Positions 33,106-45,281 of a stretch of DNA of 64,000 nt are shown here, piece after piece. Below the pieces are notes generated by a model. That model saw nothing but the letters and a program-made list of their open reading frames with translations. It had not been told where the DNA came from and ran no database searches. The DNA lies in the NCBI GenBank assembly GCA_964035545.1, contig OZ037773.1, positions 2,328,251 to 2,392,250 of the forward strand. Direction: 5' to 3'. The translations under genes were made by a program, and so were the position numbers. Each line of letters begins with the position of its first letter. Positions within the stretch are counted from its first letter, which is position 1. The DNA comes from Bugula neritina. Its lineage: Eukaryota > Bryozoa > Gymnolaemata > Cheilostomatida > Bugulidae.

Positions 33106-34542
33106 TCATAGACTAGAATGCGAGATTTCTTCGTCCACATATCGACTGAGAAGTAGTTGCAGCAAAATATTTTGTCTTTGCTTTACCTGTATAAAAAAAT
33201 ATTATACGTTAACAAATGGAACTGTTGTTAACATGGGTTTTTTAATTAATTGTAGTAGCTACAGGTTAGAAATAAGTTTGCTTATTTTGCAATCACAAAA
33301 CAAAATTATCTTTCATAATTGTTGCCTACCTCATGAGTTGCTCGACTTTGTAACTGTGAAGCCAGTTGGGTTAATATTTTGTCACTAAGGGTAAACCTTT
33401 TGCCACACTCCATAGCTGCAGTCTTCAATGCCCTTAGAAGTATCTTGTCCTCAGCTCTAAAAGTATACCATCCCCATATTGCATGATTTATATTCTTCAA
33501 CTTCAACAATGCATTTAAATGTAAAGTGCCACTGAAAGTACTTTGATAAAACTGTGGGTTTGAATGTAGCTAGTTGCTTTGCATGCTATAGTTATGAAGA
33601 ACAGGTCGAGAAAATTAGTATAAATTAGGGTAGCTTTATTGTGTAGAATGATATAATAGGTCTGCATCCAGCGAGCTCCAGTAGTAGACTGAACTACGCT
33701 GGAACTCACTGGCTTTTATATACAAGCAGAACAAAGACATTCCTTTGTTGCAGAAATGCCAACGTTTCAAATTTCAACAGAGTAAAATATCTTAGCTCTC
33801 TTCCAAAGCTCTTTTCTAGTAGCCTATAGGTTCATTTTTAGTTACAAAGATTAGGCGAGTCAGATTTCACTTTTAGAAAGTAAGCTTCTGCACCAATATG
33901 CAATTTCAACGATTTTCAGTTTGACTATTAAAAGGGGTACTTTTTTCAGCAAAGGTATAAACAAAACTTTAGTACAGGGCGTCAACTTTATAACATTAGG
34001 TTTATACAATAGAGGAATTACCTTGTCCACGGTGCTATGACTGGTTGACTTGGGAGAGGTAAAGCTGGTGGGAGCTCCTTGGGGTCTGTACGGAGAGTAA
34101 TGACCTCTGTAAATAACGTCAGAAAGTAAAGATTATGCACAGTTTACAAGTTGAAAAGAGAAGTTTAGCAGCATAGGCTGAAGAAGTGCAATCTGAAACG
34201 TGCATTTACAGGAGTACAGCCAGTCACACATTACACTTCATCGGCCAATGTTATAGAGTTGAGTTTGAGCCAACATGATACAATCTACTTAAACAAACAT
34301 TGGCTTGGGTATATTACAATACAGAAAACAATTTTCTACACTCAAAACTTACCAATACTGAGAGATGAATGACAGTCTTTAGTGTCATCATCACCTTCCT
34401 CATTCAGCAGACTCGGAGGGGGATCCAAGTGACGGTAATAGGCAGGTCTCAGACCCTTGCGAGGTCCAGCACGTCCAGACATTCGAGCTGCTTTAGCCTT
34501 TCCTGTTTTCTTGGCGCCTTTGTAGCTAACTTTAAGAGGCAT
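33106..34542 (-). CDS. H2B-promoter chimera with Myb/SANT-like domain, copy 2
   Basis: Complete paralogue of the gene at 14351-15801. Exons are 34353-34542, 34022-34106, 33330-33456 and 33106-33186, of identical lengths (190, 85, 127, 81 nt), all with GT-AG sites, giving 160 aa. The N-terminus [20 protein letters not shown] is H2B-like. The Myb/SANT-like core PWTRAEDKILLRALKTAAME is unchanged apart from Leu to Met and Glu to Lys (GKR). Differences are mostly conservative (GLRP kept; TGPRRG to AGPRKG). No stop or frameshift occurs. It has an H2B-type promoter and a slightly imperfect stem-loop. Confidence 0.7.
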
Positions 34543-34642
34543 GCTGTTCAGTTAGCGATATTAATGTTGAATGCTTGCTCCCGATGTAATGACTGCAACA
34601 GTAGTTTGATGCTAAATGATGTTCAGATCTTAGAGCACTCTG

Positions 34643-34786
34643 TATTTATATGTATAAACAGTAGTTAGAAATGATCCAATCAGATAGCGGTTGCTTAAAC
34701 TGCCGCCTTAGCGTGCCCTAATGTTTACATTGAAAACAATTATTTGTCATAGACCAATGAAACTCGTAGAACAATCTAATTTGCAT
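34643..34786 (-). promoter_or_regulatory. H2B-type promoter of chimera 2
   Basis: On the minus strand: octamer ATGCAAAT at 34779-34786 and TATAAATA at 34643-34650, with CCAAT motifs between. Confidence 0.85.
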
Positions 34787-36721
34787 ATCTTATACAATAT
34801 AGCCACGCCAAACTGTTGGGGAACTAGGTAGGCAACTTCGAGTTGAATTCCAATAAGTTACTCTAAACTTTGAAATAATATTTTACTTTTCAACAATTAT
34901 TGATATGATGTAGATTTTGACTTAAGTTTGTATATAACATCATTATAGTGCATAGCTTATTTATTTTTATTTAACCAGAACTTTAAACTTTTTCAAAAGT
35001 TTGGTCACTTTTATAAGGCAAAACGTGAATTATTTAATATCTCTTTGAAAAAAAACATTACTCACTCCAAATAATCAGTATTGTGCTCACCAATCTACAC
35101 ATAAGTTCACATAGTGGCACTTGTGCATTTACTCATATACAGTGTGTAAATTGCAGATAACTTCATTACTGACCAGTATGACTATAAAATTATCTAAATA
35201 ACCGTGGGAATAGCTGAACTCCTATCATTCAATACAAGCAAGGTATAGATAGGTTCTTCTTGATACACAGCCTGGATATTTTTCTTATCAAGAAATCACA
35301 GGTGTGAGAATGGCTAAGGAAATTAATATTTTTAGCCTACAAATAATAAACTATACACAGATTAAATAAATAATTAAAATAGGCTATAGCAAACTATTTT
35401 CTGACAAAAAAAAGGAATCTTTTGCAAAAAGCTCTAATTATACAGGTCAAAGGAGCTAGGTGCAAAACGAATATGTTCATGAAAGCATTAATTATACATG
35501 TGTTCAGTATTTGTGCTATAAAATTTTTATATTTTATATCAACTAGTTGTTGGGAGCAAAATTAACAACTTGGAGTAATTTGAGGAATACAATTTCATTG
35601 GAGATGGTTAGGTAATTTCAATTTGATGTAGGTTATACTGTCTTTTTGATTATCCCTCTTTAAATTTTGGCTCCAACTCTCAAATTTAATATTTCAGTAA
35701 TTAAAAATAAATAGCAATTTATATACACACAGAGTTTAATAAATTGTATTTCAAACATTCCCTTATACAGCTCAGTGTGAAGTTGATGTCACTGGTTCCT
35801 ACTTGATGAAGCATTTTCATTCTGAGATTCCATTGAGGAATTTATAACATGTTATATGCTTTAGACAGGTGTGCCATAAACATGGAGAAACTATGACTCT
35901 GTGGTATATATATAAAATGAGGCATTTAAAAGGTGATTCTCCCACTTTTATTCATATTATACATATGCACATAAAGTAATGTTATGTGTTATGTCTTTGA
36001 GGGCCACATAAAAGTTAAGCTGGTGGCCCTTCTTAAATGTAGTTAAACATTTGTATATTGTTGAGGTTTTAATAAACTTGAGAAAAATTGCCCTACATAA
36101 GCAAATACTATATTAGAATGCCATGCAATCGAAATTTTAAAAGAATTACAACCCAAAGTAGAAATCATTTTTAGGTTGAATGTTTTACCTTGCTTACTCC
36201 TAAAAGTAAGCTTTTTATGTAGTTAAATTAGATTTTTATTTATAGTATGCTATCTAGCTAAAAGATTCTTGCTGTTAGTTTTGCTTTAATTGAAGCGCAA
36301 ATAATATACATATAGTATGGGAAAGTTTATAATGATATACCTTTTTGTAGCAGACTATGTAACCTATAATATAGTGTAGATATTTAAACTTATACTGACG
36401 CATTTGAATTAGTATAGGAGCCAATATTACATAATATATATATATATATGTTATACTTTTTGTAATGAATAAGCTGGTCCGCTATACTGGTGTAGAACTT
36501 TCTAGAGAGTCTAGACAAGTATTATCTACAGATTATTGGTGTAATTTAGGAATAATCCTATCATGTCTACTATTCAACTCACAGTTCTTATAACTGTGTT
36601 TTTATAATGGTGTAACCAGGCAAAATTTGAACATATTTGCAATCAGCTCCAAAGCTGCCTCACACTGTCCATGTTTATAGACAACAGCACCTGAACAAGT
36701 TGCATCAGGTGTCTGCTTGGA
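34787..36721. other. inverted H2B upstream block and mixed flank
   Basis: 34.8-35.88 kb is the reverse complement of about 4.23-5.29 kb. From 35.9 kb it changes to unrelated AT-rich sequence, including a GGGCCAC...GTGGCCC hairpin (36001-36029). The last ~60 bp before 36719 resemble inverted H2B 3' flank. No gene was seen. Confidence 0.6.
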
Positions 36722-37039
36722 GCAGCCCGTACTGGCGATAAGAAAAAGAAAAGGAAGAGAAAAGAAAGCTATGGAATCTATATTTATAGAGTATTGAAAC
36801 AGGTTCACCCTGACACTGGTGTCTCCGGCAAGGCAATGAGTGTAATGAATAGTTTCATCAATGATGTGTTTGAAAGAATTGCTGGAGAGGCATCGAGACT
36901 TGCTCACTATAATAAAAAATCCACCATTACCAGCCGGGAAGTTCAGACTGCAGTGAGGTTAATCCTTCCGGGAGAATTATTGAAACACGCTGTATCTGAA
37001 GGTACAAAGGCTGTGACTAAATACACCAGCTCCAAGTAA
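36722..37039 (+). pseudogene. canonical-type histone H2B, 5' truncated
   Basis: An open frame encodes 105 residues very close to textbook H2B: a basic [20 protein letters not shown] stretch, [19 protein letters not shown], the [20 protein letters not shown] region and AVTKYTSSK. The first ~18 residues, ATG, TATA box and octamer are gone. Upstream sequence is an inverted piece of H2B 3' flank with an in-frame TGA and no ATG. An internal ATG at 36794 would give only 81 residues. The 3' stem-loop is intact. This is the only near-canonical H2B here, and it appears non-functional. Confidence 0.8.
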
Positions 37040-37068
37040 TCTCTCCAAGCTCCACTACTAACCCCAAC

Positions 37069-37084
37069 GGCCCTTTTCAGGGCC
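37069..37084 (+). terminator. histone mRNA 3' stem-loop
   Basis: Perfect GGCCCTTTTCAGGGCC, 29 nt after the stop of the truncated H2B. Confidence 0.95.
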
Positions 37085-37511
37085 ACTAATGTTTACTTGT
37101 TCAAACCTGTGAATAATAAACTATTGATAAACCTTCTAGATATATATTGGGCTCTATAAAACTTGCAATGCACTCACTTATTAACATGTTCTATTTAAAA
37201 TCTATGTAAAATATGTAAAATAGTGTAGGCTACACATAAACAACTGAATAAAAAGTATAATCTTCTATCATGCTTAGCCTGCATTCCAGGAACTGTCCAT
37301 CCCTGACTTTACAAATTAAAATAGTTATGTTGAAGCAGACTCCTGGTGCAATTTGTTCAGGTGCTGTTGTCTATAATAAACACTTATATAGCTACTGTTC
37401 AGATTTTACCTGCAGTCACACCATTACAGAAGTAGAGTTATAAGAGCTGCAGTGAGCTGTATAATAGATATGATAGGATTCATAACTTACACCAATAATC
37501 TACATATAATA
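37085..37511. other. H2B 3' flank
   Basis: Non-coding; same block as 5956-6240, then mixed sequence. Confidence 0.6.
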
Positions 37512-37848
37512 GGGGTAAGGGGGGGGGCACAATGGTCATAGGGGTAAAAAAAGCCGGCCAAATTGTGAGAGAACTTATTGACTTAGAGTTGTGATTTTCT
37601 TTCATAAAAAACGTATATGAACATAATTATTCAGCCATTGTAGTTTCAACACTTGCGGAACATACGTGTTGAAAAGGCAAGTAAAAAACTGTTTTTTCCT
37701 ACTTTTTGTAAATTTTTTAAGAGGTCGTTAAAGCTTTATAACTTTTTACACTCAAAGGTAGCAAGCCTAGATTTTACTGATATTGTTGCCATTGCTTGTC
37801 TCTACATTGCTTAACTAGTATAACTGCAAACTCTAAAATGCATTTTCT
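37512..37848 (+). mobile_element. G-run TIR element, left 337 bp only
   Basis: It begins GGGGTAAGGGGGGG...CACAATGG after a TA dinucleotide and follows 45282-45618 closely, ending abruptly at a tRNA-like remnant. The right terminus is absent. Confidence 0.7.
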
Positions 37849-37891
37849 GGTTTGCAAACTAACGTGCTAAACATTAGACCACAGAGGCAAC
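37848..37891 (-). tRNA. tRNA-like 5' half remnant
   Basis: The minus strand holds GTTGCCTCTGTGGTCTAATG and the region up to the anticodon arm. The T arm and 3' acceptor are missing. Confidence 0.35.
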
Positions 37892-39648
37892 TAGGAAATA
37901 GCAACACTACAAACTTTAGCAACATTCTTTTTTTTAATAAACTCTTGTGAAGCTATTAGTGTATATTATTGCAATGTAAATAAAACACCATCATTGAACT
38001 CTGCCAAATGTTTTATTGAATGTTATAAAGTAATGCAGCAGCTTTGGGGCTCATTGCAAATGTGTTCAAATTTTATCTGCAGTCACACCATTGCAAAAAA
38101 TTAAGTTATAAGAACTGTAAGTTGAATAGTAATGATAGGATTCATAACTTACACCAATAATCTGTAGATAATACCTGTCTAGAGTCTAGAAAATTCTAAA
38201 CTTAAACAAATATATTTATTAAGGATTACCCACAATGAACCTTGGCTAGACTGGAGTAGTGGACCAGTTGAAAGCTAGCATCAGCCTTCTGACAAAAATT
38301 AAAATATGTAATATGCGCACAAATATTATATTTATTGTAGAACTCCTAATACATTTAGCTTTTCTGTGCAGCTTTAGTTATGAATCTCACCACATCTACT
38401 ATTCAACTCAAAAAATTTGAGTTCCAAAGCTGCTGCTTACTATTAGTATATAGTGAAGTATGATGTACCATGGTAGTGAGTAACAACTGTGTTTATTGCT
38501 AGCTGTTGCTCTTTTCACATTTCTTGACTAGATTAGGTCTATAGTAAATATATATTTATACATGTTTATGTAGACAGTAAGCTCTGTTATCTCCATACTC
38601 ACCCAGCATGGTGTTTCAAACTAACCATTTGCTTAACTACATGGTCTAGGTGAAAACAAAGTGATCATAATGACTTGAACACACTTGGAAGCTGTTATAT
38701 AATATGTTTGATACAAAATAAACTTGGCTTTTATTAAATAAAACAATAAAGTGAAAAAATGAGCTATCATGTTAAATAAATAAGTTCCAGTATATATAAA
38801 GATGAAACATAAATAATTATTTGAGACTTACAAAATACTCATGAGACTTGCTATTCAAATAGCTTTATTTCCCCCCCCCCTCGAATATTGTTGATCGCCA
38901 ATTTGCCTGCAACCTAAATTTTAGTAGCTGTTGAATATTTCAAGAGTGTCTGCGTTGCATAGACTGGTAGCGTAAAGAACATATTATCAACCTTTTACAA
39001 GTTATCCTCTTTATGAGGCGTAGAGGGGCTACACACACACACACACACACAGAGATTATTGGTATAGAGTATAGACTATAGAGTTATCAATTGCATATTC
39101 ATTTTTTGTTTTGAAAACAGTGCATTCTGGTTGGAAAGTTATCTAGGCATTACACAGAGCTGATAATATACTGATTGCTTCCATATTATATTAACATATA
39201 TATGCAAGTGTATTCGAAGCCTCGAAAAGCTCATAATTATATAAGTTTATAGTGTTTATCGTGAGAACATCTAATGAAAAGGTTTTAATTTAAAGCCTGC
39301 TAAGAAATTTTTTACATGCTGCACATGCAGGAGAAATTATGAGTGGATACTCTTTCGAACATAACAGGTGTGGGAACTCAGACCACTAACTTCCTGTTCC
39401 GCTAACTCCTACACTTTTTTCCTTTGTAAATTTTGTTCACAATTTAATAGGAATACAGAATACATTTAACATTTATTCAAAGCATTACTCTACACAACAT
39501 ATTTTTTCATGGCGGGTTTTTTAAATATCATAACAAAATATATTATTTATCATGTTGTCATAGCAACATCAAACAATTATGGTTACAATATGTAGCAAGC
39601 ATGAACATTGTTTAACAAAACTACTACAACTTGTATTATAGTAATGAT
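37892..39648. other. inverted GPCR downstream block
   Basis: Reverse complement of 12.43-13.9 kb, with a C10 run at 38871 and (AC)10 at about 39031-39051. No gene was seen. Confidence 0.65.
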
Positions 39649-39927
39649 CTAAGATTCAATTTGACCGACTGTTGGAGTCTTCAACATGAGTAAATTCATC
39701 GCATGAATACGGTAGCCCGGGGTCATGACGAAATATATTACAACATTAAGAATGCTAAAAATTGTAATGTAATAGAAAGAAATCCATCTGGCCAAATATC
39801 CTAAGCCCTTTAAAATATCATTAAGGTTATTACAAACTAAGGATATGGCTGTTGGAATGTAGGACAAGTAAAGAGTGATGAAGATTATTATAATATACTG
39901 GGCAGATCTCTTCACTATCAGATCATC
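39649..39927 (-). pseudogene. GPCR 3' fragment, inverted (helices 6-7)
   Basis: On the minus strand, DDLIVKRSAQYIIIIFITLY through MTPGYRIHAMNLL to the stop matches the last 92 residues of the GPCRs without lesions. It lacks helices 1-5. The break is at codon 220, where GPCR downstream sequence is attached. Confidence 0.9.
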
Positions 39928-40893
39928 TGTTTGATACAAAATAAACTTGGTTTTTTTCAAATAGAAAATAAAGTGAAAAAATTAGCCATTAGTCAAATAA
40001 ATAAGTTCCAGTATGTATAAAGATTAAACATAAATAATTATTTGAATATTACAAAATACTCGTGAGACTTGCTATTCAAGTAGCTATTTTTCCCCCAATT
40101 ATTGTTGATCACCAATTTGTCTGCAACTTAAACCTTGGTAACTGTTGAATATTTAAAGAGTGTCTCAGTTGCATAGAGTGGAAGTGTAAATATCATTATC
40201 AAACTTTTACAAGTTATCCTCTTTATGAGGCGTATAGGGGGCTACTCTAGCACACACGGATTATTGGTATAGACTATAGAGTTATCAATTGCATATTTAC
40301 TTTTTAATTTTGAAAATTGTGCATTTTAGTTGGAAAGTTATCTATGCATTGCACAGAGCTCATAATATACTAATTACTTTCATATTATGTCAATATATTA
40401 TATGCAAGTGTATTCGTAGCACCAAAAAGTTCATATGAGTTTAGAGTGTCTATTGTGAGAACCTCTGATGAAAAGATTTTAATGTAAAGCCTGCTAAGAA
40501 CATATTTACATGTGGCACATGAGAAATTATGAGTGGATACTCTCTTGAACATAGCAGGTGTGTGGACTAAAACCACTAACTTAGTGTTAATTCACTAACT
40601 CCAGCGCCAAGACTGATTTCCTTTGTAACCTTTCTTTTCAATTTAATACTAATTAATATAAAAATTAACTTTAAGACATTTATTTAGAGCACTATAACTT
40701 AACACGACATATCTTTTTCATGACTGATTTTTTAAATATCGTAGCAAAATATACTATTAATTGATATTTCAATTCATGTTGCCATGGCAACTTCAAACAA
40801 TTGCAGTTACAATGTGGTCATTCTTTGACATTAAAATGAGCAAGTATGAACATTGTTTACCAAAACTACAACAACTTTTATTATAGTAATGAT
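39928..40893. other. second inverted GPCR downstream block
   Basis: A more diverged minus-strand copy of the same block, in tandem with the previous one. No gene was seen. Confidence 0.6.
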
Positions 40894-41073
40894 TTAAGAT
40901 TCAATTTGGCCTGACTGTTGGAGTCTTCAACATGAGTAAATCCATCACATGAATACGGTAGCCTGGGGTCATGATGAAATATATTATTACATTAAAAATG
41001 CTAAAATGTGTAATGTAAAAGAAGGAAATCCATCTGACCAAATATCTTAAGTCTTTTGAAATATCATCAAGAC
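40894..41073 (-). pseudogene. GPCR 3' fragment, inverted, diverged
   Basis: The minus strand matches the last ~60 residues with small deletions and a frameshift (LDDISKDLRYLVRW, then YFIMTPGYRIHVMDLLMLK). It is joined at 41074 to the inverted GPCR upstream AT-rich spacer. Confidence 0.75.
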
Positions 41074-41333
41074 ATCAATTATAGTATAGCATAGCTCAGT
41101 AATATTATGTACATTACTGTATATAGTATAGTAAGACATAATATAGTAATATAGAATATAATATACTATAGTACAGCTCAAGTTGTACATGATATAAACA
41201 ACATACTTATTATTTAGAAATTCATATCAAGATGATACATAATATTATAAAAACAGATGACATATATTATTTCTTACTACTTTATATACAACACTGTATA
41301 AAATAGTAAGACATAATATAGTAATATAGAATT

Positions 41334-41643
41334 TATTAATGCTTTTTATCAATTTGGTTGACACTATTCTAGTATAAATTGAAGTTTAACTTGGTTTTAT
41401 TAACTGATAGCTCATTTCTAATAGATAGAGGAAATACCGCTTCAAACACAGGAACATGAAACTTTTCATCTTTGAAATAGCTATATTAGCATTTAATACG
41501 TTTTATTGTTGTTTGATACCAGAATATGTGTATTCTGCCAGTTACACACAATAATAAAATGCAACTGTATAGCCTTCAGATAAAAAATATTTTAGAATAA
41601 TGAGAGCAGAAATGAGTGATCAGGAATATTTGTTTACTTAGTA
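41334..41643. repeat. inverted-repeat left arm, H2B cassette 3 (truncated)
   Basis: Homologous to 3722-4031. The outer half is replaced by AT-rich GPCR spacer. It pairs with part of 44020-44603. Confidence 0.8.
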
Positions 41644-42863
41644 GGCTATATGCATGTTACCAAGTATTGCTAGACATCAAGCTACCTAGCCTGCTGCATA
41701 ATAATTATAATACTTTTAATATCTAGGCTATTTCTACAATCATACATGGCTATGCTAAAACTTCTTTTGTATAAAACTAGCAGAATAATACTACAATAAT
41801 AATAATGATAATAATAATGCTTTTTCATGTTTATAAATACATGGCACACCTGTCTAAAGCATACATGTTATAAATTCCTCAATAGAATCTCAGAATGAAA
41901 ATGCTTCATCAAATAGGAAACAACAAGATCAACTTCACACTGAGCTGTACAAGGGAATGTTTGAAATACAATTTATTAAACTCTGTGTGTATAATTGCTA
42001 TTTAATTTTAATTACTGAAATATTAAGTTTGAGAGTTGGAGCCAAAATTTAAAGAAGGCTAATTAAAAAGACAGTATAACCTACATCAAATTGAAATTAC
42101 CTAACCATCTCCAAAATTTTATTCCTCAAATTACTCCAAGTTGTTAATTTTGCTCCCAACAACTAGTTGGTATAGAATATAAAAATTTTATAGCACAAAT
42201 ACTGAACACATGTATAATTAATGTTTTCATGAACATATGCATTTTGCACCTAGCTCCTTTGACCTGTACAATTATAGCTTTTTCCAAAATATTCTTTTTT
42301 TTCGTCAGAAAATATTTTGTTTATATAGCCTATTTTAATTATTTGCTTAATATGTGTATATTGTATTATTTGTAGGCTAACAATATTAATTTTCCTTAGG
42401 CCATTCTCACACCTGTGATTTCTTGATAAAAAAATATCCAAGCTCTGCATCAAGAAGAACCTATCTATACCTTGAATGGTAAGAGTTCAGCTATTCCCAT
42501 GTACTTGGTTATTTAGGTAGGTTGTCTGCAATTTACACGCTGTATATGAGTAAATGCACAAATACCACTATGTGAACTTATTGATAGATTGGTGCCCACA
42601 ATTATGATTATTTGGAGTTCGTAATGTTTTGCCTTATAAAAGTGACCAAACTTTTTAAAAAGTTTAACGTTCTGGTTAAATAAAAACAAATAAGCTATGC
42701 ACTAATGATGTTATATACAAAGTTAGGTCAAAATCTACATTATATCAATAATTGTTGAAAAGTACAATATCATTTTGAAGTTTAAAGTAATTCATCGGAA
42801 TTCAACTCAAAGTTGCCTATACCAATTTCCCTAAAAGTTTGACTTGGCTATATTGTATAAGAT
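41644..42863. other. H2B upstream block
   Basis: Same as 4032-5292; non-coding. One deletion lies near 42628, where the TTTTTTTGAAAGAAATATTT stretch is missing. Confidence 0.65.
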
Positions 42864-43007
42864 ATGCAAATTAGATTGTTCTACGAGTTTCATTGGTCTA
42901 TGACAAATAATTGTTTTCAATGTAAACATTAGGGCACACTAAGGCTTCAATTTACGCAACCGCCATCTGATTGGATAATTTCTAACTACTGTTGATACAT
43001 ATAAATA
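42864..43007 (+). promoter_or_regulatory. H2B-type promoter (copy 3)
   Basis: Octamer ATGCAAAT at 42864-42871, inverted CCAAT motifs, and TATAAATA at 43000-43007. Confidence 0.85.
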
Positions 43008-43104
43008 CAGAGTGCCCTAAGATCTGAACATCATTTAGCTCCAAACTACTGTTGCAGTCACTACATCGAGAACAAGCATTCAACATTATCACTAACTGAA
43101 CAGC

Positions 43105-43479
43105 ATGCCTCTTAAAGTTAGCTCCAAAGGTGCCAAGAAAACAGAAAAGGCTAAAGCAGCTCCAATGCCTGGAGACAAGAGAAAACAAAGAAGAGGCAAA
43201 GGAAGTTACAGCGCATACATTACTTACAACGTGTTGAAGCAAGTCCACCCAGACACTGGTGTATCTAGCAGCGCCATGAGGATCATGGAGAGCTTTGTCA
43301 ATGATATGTTCCATATAGTAGTGAATGAAGCATCTAGATTGGCAGACTACAACAGGAAGTCCAAGATAACAAGCCGAGAGGTAGAGACTGTCCTGAAGCT
43401 GATTCTGCCAGGAGAGTTAGCTAAGCATGCCGAGGCTGAGGGTACAAAGGCTGTAACTAAATACGCCAGCTCCAAGTAA
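43105..43479 (+). CDS. histone H2B, divergent, copy 3 (124 aa)
   Basis: Intact H2B of the divergent type. The linker is [19 protein letters not shown], more basic and closer to ordinary H2B than copies 2 and 4, and loop 1 keeps HPDTGVSS. The fold continues with [20 protein letters not shown], then [14 protein letters not shown] (Lys where canonical H2B has Thr) and AVTKYASSK. It is intronless; the ATG context, promoter and stem-loop match the other cassettes. It is expected to be a replication-dependent core histone. Confidence 0.92.
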   Translation: MPLKVSSKGAKKTEKAKAAPMPGDKRKQRRGKGSYSAYITYNVLKQVHPDTGVSSSAMRIMESFVNDMFHIVVNEASRLADYNRKSKITSREVETVLKLILPGELAKHAEAEGTKAVTKYASSK

Positions 43480-43508
43480 TCTCTCCAAGCTCCATCACTA
43501 ACCCCAAC

Positions 43509-43524
43509 GGCCCTTTTCAGGGCC
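43509..43524 (+). terminator. histone mRNA 3' stem-loop
   Basis: Perfect GGCCCTTTTCAGGGCC, 29 nt after the stop. Confidence 0.95.
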
Positions 43525-44019
43525 ACTAATGTTTACTTGAAGAGTTGTTCAAACTTATGAATAATAAATTATTGATAAACCTTCTAGATATATATTGGGC
43601 TATATAAAGTTTGCAATGCACTCACTTATCAACATGTTCTATTTAAAATCTAAAATATGTAAAATAGTTTATACATAAACAACTGAATAAAAAGTATAAT
43701 CTTCTATCACGCTTAACCTGCATTCCAGGAATTGTCCATCCCAGACTTCACAAATCAAAATAGTTATGTTGAAGCAGACTCCTGGTGCAATTTGTTCAGT
43801 TGCTGTTGTCTACAATAAACACCAATGGGTGGGTGGCACCATACTACAACTTATCAAAATCAAATCTTGCATCACTTATAACATTGAAGAAAAGTCAGAT
43901 ATTATCACAATATTCTAATAGTGTAATTCTCTCTATTGTTTAATAGCAGGTTCTATTCAATTATGATATATTGAGCTCTCTCTACAGTAGTAGTAACATG
44001 TAAGGACTTAGAGTATACA
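43525..44019. other. H2B 3' flank
   Basis: Non-coding block as at 5956. Confidence 0.6.
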
Positions 44020-44603
44020 AGTAAGCAAATATTCTTGTTTACTTATTTCTGCATTGTTTAATAGGGTAGTTCTTATTATTCTAAAATATTTTTTATCTGA
44101 AGGCTATAAAGTTGCATTTTGTTATTGTGTGTAACTGGCAGAGTACACATATTCCGGTATCAAACAACAATAAAACGTATTAAATGCTAATATAACTATT
44201 TCAAAGATGAAAAGTTTCATGTTCCTGTGTTTGAAGCGGTATTTCCTTTATCTATTACAAATGAGCTATCAGCTAATAAAACCAAGTTAAACTTCAATTT
44301 ATACTAAAGCAATGTCAACCAAATTGATAAAAAGCATTAATATTGAGTAAAAAGGAAACTTCCTAAACTAGGGGAAGATAACTCTGAGTTTGCAGTTTTC
44401 AAAGCTGCGGGGAGGGGGGGGGGAAACGTTCTGTTGGTCAGAATAAATTAGAAAGTGGTGTGACTCATAAGGATACTATAGAATGTCTGCATACTAAAAG
44501 TTGACATTCTAGATGGTACAACAAAAGAGTGGCTACTGAGAGAATTACTGATAAGCAAATATGATATTGTGCCATGCATAGGCTCCACCCACCTGTCAAT
44601 TTT
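44020..44603. repeat. inverted-repeat right arm, H2B cassette 3
   Basis: Homologous to 6449-7038, with an expanded G run near 44412. Confidence 0.8.
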
Positions 44604-44734
44604 TAGTCACAACTTTATTGAGAGATAGTTTTATAGGTTTAAAATACTTCAAAAAAGTATTCTAAAAGTATTCTAAAAGTATAACAATTGCATACTCTCA
44701 GTCTATGATGTAGCATATGCTCTCAGTCTATAAT

Positions 44735-45281
44735 CACAGGCTTTCCATGGATCCATCTCAGCTAGATTGATCTGAGAAATGTGCTCAGATCAATCAAATT
44801 TCCATGACGATGTAAGATTGATCTTGCGTAGTTGCCTCCTCTTGAGTTAATACATTTTTTAAAGATAATTTGTCCACCCATGCACCTGAGTGATTAAAGC
44901 TACCGCGATTGAAAAACAGGATTGCGGTAGTCTAGAAATTAACGCCATCCAAAATAAACTATATATGCAGCAAAGCTTTCCCAGTAAAGTAATTTGGCTA
45001 ATTTATAAATATTAATTTTAATCTTTTAGCTTGACAGCTTGTATAACATTAATAGCTGTCTTGCAGACTATTTATAAACTTACAGGATTGTTAGGTTTGA
45101 AATTACACAGCAAATAACTAATGAAAGTAAGATTTACTAGCCACTTGAATTTAATTTAAATGCTTCGAATTTTTGTACACCTTCTCTCATCTATACTTCA
45201 ATATAATTTAGTTTTCTTAGTCATTGTACTGAAAATTAAAGTTTTGGCATCGGAAAAAGTGGCTTTCGTAATTATCAAGTA
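44735..45281. mobile_element. TIR element family T, copy 3, right end lost
   Basis: The left ~550 bp match 7162-7680. A ~40-bp insertion at about 44890 forms a CCGCGATT...GATTGCGG hairpin. The element stops at ATTATCAAGTA, where the G-run element starts. Confidence 0.7.

Noticed and set aside
40385-40576. 63-codon minus-oriented frame shared with 49146
   Set aside because: It lies in the GPCR 3' flank block and is not open in the equivalent plus-strand copies; probably chance.
42982-43314. 110-codon minus-strand frame over the H2B (also at 5521, 19661, 51775)
   Set aside because: It lies antisense to well-supported H2B genes and runs into their promoter; it is a frame shadow.
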